DNA from: Pachyseris speciosa
Taxonomy: Eukaryota; Cnidaria; Anthozoa; Scleractinia; Pachyseridae
Assembly: GCA_016490735.1 (NCBI GenBank)
Contig: JAEMWC010000101.1
Coordinates: 225,001 to 289,000, forward strand
Direction of reading: 5' to 3'
DNA: 64,000 nucleotides
Shown one piece after another: positions 55,313-64,000 of this stretch. Both the position numbers and the translations under genes were made by a program. Below the pieces are notes generated by a model that had not been told where the DNA came from, made no database searches, and worked only from the letters and a program-made list of their open reading frames with translations. Within the stretch, counting starts at the first letter, position 1. Each line of letters begins with the position of its first letter.

Positions 55313-55470
55313 CATTTACGTTTACGATATGGGTATCCCCGAGTTTTGGGTTCCCCTGTTCCCAAATCACTATCTCCGGTAGGAGTACCCAAAACACTTA
55401 TCCCTTGCATGCAGCATGCCATCAAATACATCAGATTTGTGTGAGAATGGTGGACGTCGCGTAACACCTC

Positions 55471-55514
55471 TATCTGTCTGTCTGTCTGTCCGTCTGTCTC
55501 TCTGTCTGTCTGTA
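55471..55514. repeat. (TCTG)n microsatellite
   Basis: About ten TCTG units with two substitutions. Confidence 0.9.
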
Positions 55515-56706
55515 TTAAAGTTATAAAATCTAATGTGTAAGTTAAGGGGGCTTGGTACCCTAGAAAATGTATGGAAACTTGCTAAAAGCAATTTATTATT
55601 ATTGTTATTAGATTATTTATTTATTTATTTTATTTATTTATTTTTGGGGGAGGGGGGCGGGGAGTTAAAACTTTTATTTCTCCAAAGATTTTGATCAAAG
55701 ACTGGTTATCGTTATGCATGTATCTTGTGACGTGACAGCTGGTAACATGGCTATACTCGGCTCATTTGAATTCACTCCCTGGTCGGCTGAATCATTTCAG
55801 GGTTTGAAATTAGCGCTTGCGCACTCGCCAATGTGAGTGTTAATCCCGTCGGGCGAGTGGAAATCGTAGATTACTCGCCCGGTTTGGCGAGTGGAATTTT
55901 CATATTCAGGAAAATAAAACTGTAACAAATTTTTTGGGACAAAATATAATCTAAACCTAAACCTACCAGTACCTTAGAGAAACATGGCACATACACCCAA
56001 ATGTTCGGCTAACTATATAAAACCGCTTCTTTTCAAGTAATAATTACATGAGGTACCTAATCGGTCGAAGGGGCAATTTATGGCTTGCCAGTAAAAATCT
56101 GGAACGCAAAGGAGACCTCGACCTGTCTACCGGTGGCAAACGAAAACTAATGACAAAGTTTTCTTCAAAACGGCTATTTTAGCTTACTGAAAGCATTTTT
56201 TAAAGTGTTTTTGGCTAGTCAAGCCTTATGAAAATATATGCCTACTTGAAATCGTCGGGCCGACGTCAAGTTCTCTTCGTAATAACTTAGTGTGGCTCAT
56301 TTTTGTTTTAAAATGTACTTGATTTCAGTTATCTTACTGGTGATCCAGAAGCAACTCAAGAATGAAAAAATCATTGAAAATTTATTTCATAAATATGTGG
56401 TCAAAGTATCAGGGGTGGGATAAACCGCGCCGCCGAAAACAAGATCTGATATCGACGATGGCGACCACAGCACACCAGTTCGAAGAAGTTTACTCGCAAA
56501 GTAAAAGCTCTAAGATACATTTATCAATTAAACTTACTTTAAAATTGAAAGTAAGAGTCTTTAGCATTTTTCTTCTGAAGCTACTTATTTTTGGCCGATC
56601 CTTTTTGACGAGTGGGAACGTATCCGGACGAGTACAAGTTGGAAGTCACTCGCACAGATTGCGAGCACTCCCAAAATTTCAATAATAATAATAATAATAA
56701 TAATAG

Positions 56707-56737
<31 letters not shown>

Positions 56738-56738
56738 G

Positions 56739-56780
<42 letters not shown>

Positions 56781-57518
56781 TTTACATATTTAACCAGAGT
56801 TCAAGCTGTTATAAATGGGTATCCTGTGCAGCTAAAAATAATAAAATTAACCGAAAACTGATTATTCTTGTTTTGAAACACCTCTTTAATTTTTGTTGCT
56901 GAAAGTATCGGATAAGTTTCACAGTAACCATGTTAGTTTTAAATGCATTTCCAGCCATTTCAGAGAACTTTAATTTAAAAAATTTCCGGAAGGGCATGCC
57001 CCCAGACCCCCCAGTTCACTCACGCTAAAGCGTTCGGAGCGAGTCCCCCCTGTTTCAAACTTGCTGTGCGGTCCCTGTGATATGTTGTTTTCATCCCATC
57101 TCTATGCTATTACTTTGCTGGAGAAGTGCATGGTCATGCTTGTTTGATTTTTTTCCCTTTGCTCCATGTGTATCAAACACTTTTGCACTGATATTGCTGG
57201 AAAAAATGGCAAAACCTGAGCACCGCAATTTTTTCTTGAATTTATGCAGATTTAAAATTTGAAACTGGCATGGAATTTGCAGATGTCAAAAATTATTTAG
57301 TTTCCGTGATTTTACTTTTACCAGATTTTTAGGGCTCAAATTTGAGGCAGAGAAACCTTCTATGCACTGAACCAGAATAAAGCCAATCTGTTGAATTGTT
57401 CTTTAACAACATTTGAAAGATCTGAAAGATTGATGGTAGGTATAGGCAGAAACTTCAGGATATGATGGCGGCCTCTTCTGCATGAGTTTGATTTTGGATA
57501 AAACACTCTCTGTATATT
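55515..57518. other. Non-coding stretch with repeats
   Basis: Contains T/A-rich (TTTA)n near 55605-55640, a segment with repeated ACTCGCC/GGCGAGTGG words at 55815-55900, an (AAT)n/(GATAAT)n array at 56682-56780, and the dispersed repeat copy at 56848-57080. No gene recognised. Confidence 0.45.
56682..56780. repeat. (AAT)n-(AATGAT)n compound microsatellite
   Basis: About 100 bases of AAT units with a central ATGATA-phase block. Confidence 0.95.
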
Positions 57519-57559
57519 ATGTTCTGTTTGAAGTTTCCATCTAAGCGACCTACGGCATC

Positions 57560-58199
57560 ATGTCAGCCAAATCCAAGCCTTCGCCGACCTTATCAGACGC
57601 CACTAAACGGAACTATCATTCCATTTGGAACTCTTTTATCAAGTCCTGTCATTTTTATGAGCTTCAACCATTTCCTGCATCTCCGTCTACCATTGCTGCG
57701 TTCCTTACATTGGTCAGTTTTTCTGACAAATCGTATCAGACCATTAACAATTACATCAGTCCTCTCCGTCGTATACATGTATTTTGCCGTTTTGACACTA
57801 AAGCCTTTGATGAAATTCATATCAAATTAACCCAGAAATATTTGGGGAAGTCCATGGTCCATGTACCTCATCGCAAAGCCCCCCTCTCACCATCAATCTT
57901 GTTACAGTTCCGCGCCCATATTAACCTCTGCGACTCCGCCCATATCGCTTTGTGGTCTGCCTTTCTCGTTGGTTTCTTCACATTCTTCAGGACAACCAAC
58001 CTCGTCCCACGTTCTCTCGACACCTTCTCTTCACACACTGCGTTATCAAGAGGCAGCGTTTCGTTCACCAGTTCTGACGCCCTTCTGACCGTCACGCGCA
58101 CAAAAACTCATCAGTCTGGCGATACTGCCCTCGTTGTTCCAGCCAGTTCCGCGTATCCCAGGATCACCTCTCTGTCCCACGTTTGCGCTCCAGTCATTA
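57560..58199 (+). pseudogene. Tyrosine recombinase relic, N-terminal and core part
   Basis: Opens with a SAM-like core-binding domain (ATKRNYHSIWNSFIKSCHFY, ASPSTIAAFLTLV, QTINNYISPLRRIH). The catalytic domain follows with RKAPLSPSILLQFRAHINL and ALWSAFLVGFFTFFRTTNLV, where FFRTTN would hold the first catalytic Arg. The type resembles recombinases of DIRS-like retroelements or Cryptons in animals. A frame slip near 58135 moves to PVPRIPGSPLCPTFAL. The reading frame then meets a 361-bp MITE. Confidence 0.75.
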
Positions 58200-58560
58200 G
58201 GGAGCTTTAGCAACTACGACAGCGACGGCAACGAAGACGTCTTTTCAAAAAACAACTTCTCGTTTTTGTAACTCTTTCGCAATTATTCCAATTTTTTTTA
58301 ACTTAAAAAATGCTGACGAACTATCCAGGGACTAAATTACTATGAACGGCGTTAAAGTAACAAAAAAGAAAGACAAATTTACCGTCATGCCCTCACGTTC
58401 TCGAGAAAACCTAAAATTTGGTCATTTCAAGTTGTTGTTTTGCAGAGGACGACAAAGAAATGTACCAAAATGCAAAATGCACGTGCATTGTTTGTACTCA
58501 TTAAACCCATTGTTTTGTGGCGTTCTCGTTGCCGTTGCCGTCCTCGTTGCTAAAGCTCCC
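58200..58560. mobile_element. 361-bp MITE inside the recombinase relic
   Basis: GGGAGCTTTAGCAACTACGA at the left end and its near-exact reverse complement at the right end (...GCTAAAGCTCCC) form TIRs of about 40 bases. TA flanks both sides. Removing the element and one TA rejoins the recombinase codons (ALQSLMLRTVCAPA). TA target duplication is typical of Tc1/mariner-type elements. A related internal sequence (TTTTGCAGAGGACG) also occurs near 54462. Confidence 0.85.
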
Positions 58561-58851
58561 TAATGCTTCGCACAGTCTGCGCTCCTGCCACATACCCTCT
58601 CTTCACATTCTCAACCACCGCCAACCAGTTCGATTGCATCACGGCCAAGTCTCTAAACGATGGTACCAAACATTTTAGCTTCCCTTGCCTCCTTCAATCC
58701 CCAGGATTTCTCCGGTCACAGCCTACGTGGCGCAGGCGCTACATTCGCTCTTAAGTGCAGAATTCCAGCTGAACTCATTAAACTGTTTCGTATGGTTCAA
58801 AATCATATGACCACACTCATATATGTATATGTATTTTCGTTATCGTTCTAG
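58561..58851 (+). pseudogene. Tyrosine recombinase relic, C-terminal part
   Basis: Reads LMLRTVCAPATYPLFTF, then after a frame slip FSGHSLRGAGATFAL, the H-x2-R box of tyrosine recombinases, and RIPAELIKLFRMVQN followed by a Tyr-containing end (LIYVYVFSLSF). It belongs with 57560-58199, from which it is separated by the MITE. The several frame changes mean it is dead. Confidence 0.7.
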
Positions 58852-60878
58852 TTTCGGTTTCCGTTTCGTGTTGCTGTCCTGTTTTCAGTACCCTTCGTTC
58901 CCTCCTCGCACCTCTTTCCTCCTCTCCTGTGAATCTTGTTTGGGCCTCTTTCCTTGCTTGGGGGCTTCTCTCGAGTCCTCAGGGCCTCTCAGTTCATTCA
59001 GTAAAGATGCCCAAACAGATTCACTGGCTTGGGTCTTGCTTACTGGGGTGTGCGGGGGGAGTTGGGGGAAGGGGTAATTAATTAAATCCCCCGTCGCATG
59101 ATGAGATGATGAGTAATCTCGCACCCAATAGAGAGCTTGCTTGCAGGTCCTTGCAGGCCACATGATCTGCGTGTTGTTGCACATCAGCATAGATCTTATG
59201 TTTGACACAACGTACAACGTCGCAATCGCTACACTGGATCAACATAAACAAAGTAACCGTATTTAGACATGCAACACATTTGTTTTGGGAGAAAAATATG
59301 ATCGATTTTACTGCTTTTAAGAACTAAGACAGGCACATATCCAATTCTTATCGAAGACAAGATTGCAAATTGCTGAAATGTCTGAAATATCTTTCAAAGT
59401 CGGAGGCATATTACAATGGACGCTATTCTTATTCAATGGTATGTAAATGAAATGGCCGCTTATTCTGAAATCTAGCCGCCTAAACACCGATCTTGTTCAG
59501 AAAGTCTATATCCTTTGGCTTAAATAAACGATCAGCATAAATAATTATTTTTGAAAGTAATTCAATATTGTGGCAAAAAACAGTCACCATGCTGTAACTT
59601 TCGGGGCCGGGTGTCACACTGTAACATGCGCGCTTGTTGGTTCGTAACATATCCGTGACTGATGAACAAGTGAGAATGAATATTTGGTAAAACACGCTGC
59701 CGAAGGTTAACACATAAATCACTTTTGCGTTGATCGCCTCGGTTTTTTGCTTCTATTGAGGCTAATAAACTACAGCAAAAAGTATTATCACGCGAGATAA
59801 GCATTTGTGCGCGACTACAGTCATTGCGATGAGACAATCCATCACGCGTGATAAAGGGATTGAATTTCATGCAAATTTTTTTACGTTTTGGAGCCAAGTT
59901 AATTTCACAAAAGAGTTAAGTATTTCTGTCAAATTCTTTCACTGTCGTCATTTACGTTAATTTTTATAAGATTTTCATTCCATTGTTTTCCACTTGACGA
60001 TGAAAATGAATCCATCAAAAACGTTTCAACTGACGAAACCACGTTTTACTTTACTACGCAACACAACGTTCTGAGTAAACGAAACACGACGGAAAACAGC
60101 GTACTCTTAGGACTCTTAATTTTTGCCCTAGAACATCTGATTAACTCAAATTTTTGGTGTAGGTCACCAATAGGAGTTGTCTTGCCAAAACGTTTGTTCA
60201 AGTCAAAACAGCCGTCTTTAATATTTTGTGATTTTTCAGCCATCGGCAAGCTTTTTGCGCACTGATTTAGAATTAACCGAGGTTTTTGTACGCTGGATTT
60301 AAAATGTACGCTGTATTTAAGAAAACAACCGACTTTAGCGCTGTGTTATATCGGCCAAAGCCTTTCCGAAAGAACTTAGAGTCAACCAAGGCAACTAGGT
60401 GCTGTTTTCGACTCGGACGAACCCTTCAGTTAAGCTGATTCGGACTCAAACAACTGCGCTTTAACGCTAGCGTTGACGTTAACATTAACACTAACCCTAA
60501 CCATGTCCCTAACCCTATCCCTAGCCCTAGCCGACGCTCTAACCATAATGTTAAGTCCAACCTAAACCCAACAATAACCCTGAATCTCTTCAGAGTGAGC
60601 GCTGTTTTCAGGTCGGACAAAATCTTTGCGCGCTGACCTGAGGTTAACCAAGGCTACTGTGTGCTGTTTTTTTTAAGTCAACCACGAATATTGTGCACTG
60701 TTTTCGTGCCAAGCGAGCTTGTCGAGTGTTATGATTAAGCAAAAACGACACATTGCGCATTACGTCTAACTGAACAGAAACGTTCTGTGTTCTCTTAAAT
60801 CGGTTACGAGCATTTGACGCTTAGTCTTTCACTCAAAGAATACCCTTGGGCATTGTTAATTAGCATACTCCACCATAT
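58852..60878. other. Non-coding stretch
   Basis: No gene recognised on either strand. It includes the telomere-like tract at 60480-60545, listed separately. Confidence 0.4.
60480..60545. repeat. Degenerate interstitial telomere-like repeats
   Basis: A run of imperfect units (AACACTAACCCTAACC, CCCTAACCCTATCCCTAGCC) resembling CCCTAA, the animal telomere repeat, with many substitutions. Too short and degenerate for a chromosome end. Confidence 0.6.
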
Positions 60879-61088
60879 GAAGGGGGCTGGGGGCATAAAC
60901 TGCCTATGTAGAGTTTTAGGTGTTTTTTTTTTTTGCATACGTTATTTCTCGAAAACGAAAAAGAAATCGGTGGAAAAAAAATACGGGACAATGTTTTTGC
61001 AGTTCACATGCAAAAATTTGGACAAATCCAAGCGAACTAAAAAAACGGTCGAAAATTCCACATAGGCAGTTTATGCCCCCAGCCCTTC
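60879..61088. mobile_element. 210-bp MITE-like inverted-repeat element
   Basis: The left end GAAGGGGGCTGGGGGCATAA and the reverse of the right end (GAAGGGCTGGGGGCATAAAC) match, including CTGCCTATGT, for about 30 bases. No clear target duplication. Internal sequence is A-rich. Confidence 0.7.
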
Positions 61089-61691
61089 AATTACTTGCCA
61101 CTTACATGTATATCACACTGAACGCCACTAATATCCTGTTACTGGGTGAGAAGACCTAGGTTTAGCCAGGAATCCTGTGGATGCAATGCTTTTTTTGAGC
61201 CTGAGTAATGAGTTCCCTGTGCACCTTAAATGATTTTAATAGGCATGAGATAGTTCAACAGCAGCAGTTTTGTTGGTGTTTATGTGTCTTGTGGTAACAA
61301 TTTAGGTAATAGAATAAAATAATTCAACTAATGTCTATCTGTTTAGCAGTTAAATTCCTCACTGGTCAGGGAATGTTTCCAGGCTCAACAAAAAAGGTGA
61401 TAAAGGCTGTCCTATCCTTCTTTTTGTGTCATCAGCTGCCACCAGAGATGTGGAGCTTAATAGGTCAGTGAAACAAACAATCTGAAAGTTCAAAGAACTG
61501 CACTGATTTATTATTTTGGATCAAATAATATGCACTCCCTTTATTCTTACAGTACACAGATTTGCTAATAACAACTATTTTGTGTTTTGAAAAACTGACT
61601 TAAAATACAGATCATTTCACCAGCAACCAGAATGCACTGTTTAGACGAATGTTTACATTTCAGTTTTTCAAATGCCATCAAAATGGTGTAT

Positions 61692-61858
61692 AGGTTGTGG
61701 GTCAAAATGATTTCAAGTAACCTAGGTCAAAGTGAAATTCCTTCGTCTCCTAATTATTAATGAATCATGAATAATTAGGGTAAGGAGAGAAAGGACTTTC
61801 ATTTTGAGTTAGGTTACTTGTAATCATTTTCACCTGAACTTCATTTTGACCCACAACA
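61692..61858. repeat. Imperfect palindrome (about 80-base arms)
   Basis: GTTGTGGGTCAAAATGATTT at the left is mirrored by ...CATTTTGACCCACAAC at the right. Inner blocks AAGTAACCTA/TAGGTTACTT and CCTAATTATT/AATAATTAGG also pair. Several mismatches. No gene nearby. Confidence 0.7.
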
Positions 61859-63165
61859 TAAATGTTATTTCTGACGAATAAGCTAGCGAATAAGACTGAA
61901 ATAAATATTTTACCGGCACGAGACACGGCCAGGCCTGGGCGCTGCCCAGGGCCTCATGGGTAGTACCGAGGGGGTATATAAAGGAAGTCTTGACACGTGG
62001 TTTTCAGTCTAGGCCGCAGAATCACCCGTCCTCTTCTATTCAAACAAAATTTTATTTTACTATTATATTATTGTTATTTTATGTTCGCATTTTCCATACC
62101 ATTGTTATATCAATTTGACAAATAACGGCTTTAACGATTTAACTAGTTCACTTCCTTATCTGTAAAGCCTCGTAGGAATTCGGCTACCAAATCTATAGAG
62201 CTGGGCCTTGGTTCCTACCCAGATTTCCTTCCCCTGCAGTTTTCCTGGCCTCCATTCTAACTGCAGTTTCTTGTAAGCAGTTGCCGACTCTTGTAAGCTG
62301 CACGCTAGTGATACTGTATTTGTCCACAATAAGATTGTCTGACTTCATCTATATGCTGTAACTCCAAATACTGTACTAAAAAAGTACTAGTTGCCATTTT
62401 TCTGTATTATTTTGTCATCTTTAAAAAAAAGCGCACTTTAGCTTTAGTATTAATTCATGTTTGCTGGCCTCATTATAGCGTAATTGCTCAGGCCCTGATG
62501 CCATGGGGTGCGTCATAGTGATAAGTCACGAAGCATTGTTCTCCTATCTTCAAATTAGCCTAGCCACGGCTAGTTTCACCCGGATTGCTCAGCGTAACTG
62601 CCCCAAATGTTTATCCCGCAAATCAAGTTCAGAAGAGCCAGTAGCTATCGGAATTGACACCACGGTTTATTTTAGCGTAACTGCTCCAAGTTTATGATAC
62701 TTGGTTTGGGAGTTCAGTTTACTCCTCAATCAACCTGGCATTGGCCAATCTTGAAACCCAGCATAACTGCTCAAGCATACGTCGCTTGATTGGGGATTAC
62801 TTATATCTATCTCGTTCATTCTGTTTTTTTTTCCTGCGCTTATAGTTGAACTCCGATAACGTTAAAAATTTCACCGCATTCCTGTCATCTGTATCATTCT
62901 AGAGTGTAAAGTTTCAATTCAGTTTGTTGTATGTTATATGAACAGGGGTCGGGTTGGTTGTCGCCACGCCCTCCCACAATAAACCTATTCGCTCAATATT
63001 TGTCGTGTAGTGGAAGTAAAATTTATAAAATTATTAAAAATGTGCCATTTTGAAGGATTTGCACCCGGCTGTTTAAAATGGTGAATTCTATTAGCAACTG
63101 ACTCATCTGTGGCCTTGGAATAAATCAGATCCCTCTAACCTGTAATCAGGTACAGGGCTCAAAAT
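61859..63165 (+). other. Non-coding stretch with TATA-like box and AATAAA
   Basis: TATATAAAGG at 61975-61984 follows a GC-rich block, and AATAAA occurs at 62978-62983. No ORF of substance lies between. It could be a solo LTR, a non-coding transcription unit or chance. Confidence 0.3.
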
Positions 63166-64000
63166 AATGGCCGGTCAACGGACAATGTCCGGTCAAGATG
63201 GCGATTTGTCCGGACAAACTCTCAGTTTGTTGGTCATTTTGACCGGGCATGTACATGACTTTCACTTAAGTTTCATTTTTTTTAATATCGTGTGGAAAAA
63301 ACTCTTTATAATATAATTTGCATGTAATGGTTAGACTTTCTAGTCTTCTCGGATAAGGACGATAAACCGTAGGCCCCGTCTCACAACTCTTCATAATTGA
63401 TTCTGTGGGACGTAAAAGAACCCACACACTGTTCGAAAAGAGTAGGGGATGTAGTTCCCGGTGTGATGGTCTATCTATCATCTGATGATTAAATGCTCGG
63501 AGATATTAGCTGCACAAGCTACTCTAAAGTCCGAGGGTAAATGTGGTTCTCCACAGGATTTCAGGTAAAATGGTGATGACACGGGCACGCGTACGAGGGC
63601 ACGCGTGCGAGGACACGCGTGCGAGGACACGCTGAAAAAAAGAAATTTCTTTTAACACGCTAGCAGCGTGTCACCATGCACGTCTCATTAAAACTGCCTT
63701 TTGTCTTATCTCACACGGAGAGCACAAAGGAAAACGTTCAGTCACACAAAGAAGCGTGTCAAGGTATGAAACACAAAGGAATCGAGCAAAATGACACGCT
63801 AGCGTGCAAAATGTCTCGCTTTGCAGGCAAAATCACTCGCTAGAAAAATAATCATCGCATAAAATGTTCGTATGACCTTGTTCATCAGTCGACAGTTCCC
63901 GAGAGAAAATTGTTATGAGGAGTCAAATGAAACACAGCTGCCAGCACATGGAATGACTTTCTAAATTTTATTTTGCAAAAGATAAAGCTTGACAAAGTTC
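63166..64000. other. Non-coding right end of window
   Basis: Begins with a block of repeated CCGGTCAA/TTGACCGG words (about 63170-63250) that can fold on itself. No gene recognised to the window edge. Confidence 0.4.
63583..63632. repeat. 14-bp GC-rich minisatellite (about 3.5 units)
   Basis: Units of the form GGCACGCGTGCGAG/GACACGCGTGCGAG in tandem, followed by scattered ACACGC and GCGTGT words to about 63800. Confidence 0.75.

Overview
The window looks like nuclear DNA of an early-branching animal, most likely an anthozoan cnidarian such as a stony coral. The reasons are AT-rich sequence, genes split by GT-AG introns of 0.2-2 kb, a large load of decayed animal-type retroelements (Penelope-like, CR1/L2-like and L1-like LINEs), a tyrosine-recombinase relic, and many fold-back or MITE-like repeats. 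The species is an inference; nothing in the window fixes it.

The centrepiece is one gene on the + strand, about 17308-35501, in 12 exons, encoding roughly 3,530 residues. It begins with a complete 12-TM Patched/PTCHD-like RND permease body. Within the same uninterrupted 5.6-kb exon this continues into an iterative type I polyketide synthase/animal FAS-like megasynthase: KS-AT-DH-psiKR-ER-KR-ACP-TE, followed by a C-terminal tail that looks like a PH-type fold. The RND half has lost most of the usual TM4/TM10 acidic pair, and the ER looks dead. KS, AT, KR, ACP and TE keep their catalytic residues. The layout suggests a lipid/polyketide synthase anchored on the cytosolic face of a membrane. One apparent single-base frame break lies in exon 3. 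Intron 8 carries a 1.3-kb copy of the ACP exon end plus the start of intron 6, bounded by 48-bp direct repeats.

Left of this gene (1-17240) are Penelope-like element fragments in inverted arrangements, LINE reverse-transcriptase relics, and the probable 3' exons of an unidentified gene (9.4-10.5 kb). Right of it are a fairly complete but broken CR1/L2-like LINE with a coiled-coil ORF1 (37.5-41.7 kb), an L1-like relic split by a 2.06-kb TIR element with TAA target duplications (43.5-46.6 kb), and a three-exon Ly6/uPAR GPI-anchored three-finger protein gene (48055-50514). Further right are a long-TIR element carrying a nested second element (50.9-53.9 kb), dispersed fold-back repeats (54.8-55.3 kb), a tyrosine recombinase relic split by a 361-bp MITE (57.5-58.9 kb), and mostly empty or repetitive sequence to the end.

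Only two genes look intact or nearly so: the RND-PKS fusion and the Ly6 protein. Everything else recognised is mobile-element debris, simple repeats or uncertain exons. Residue numbers for the fusion count from the ATG at 17308 and assume that one missing base is restored in exon 3.
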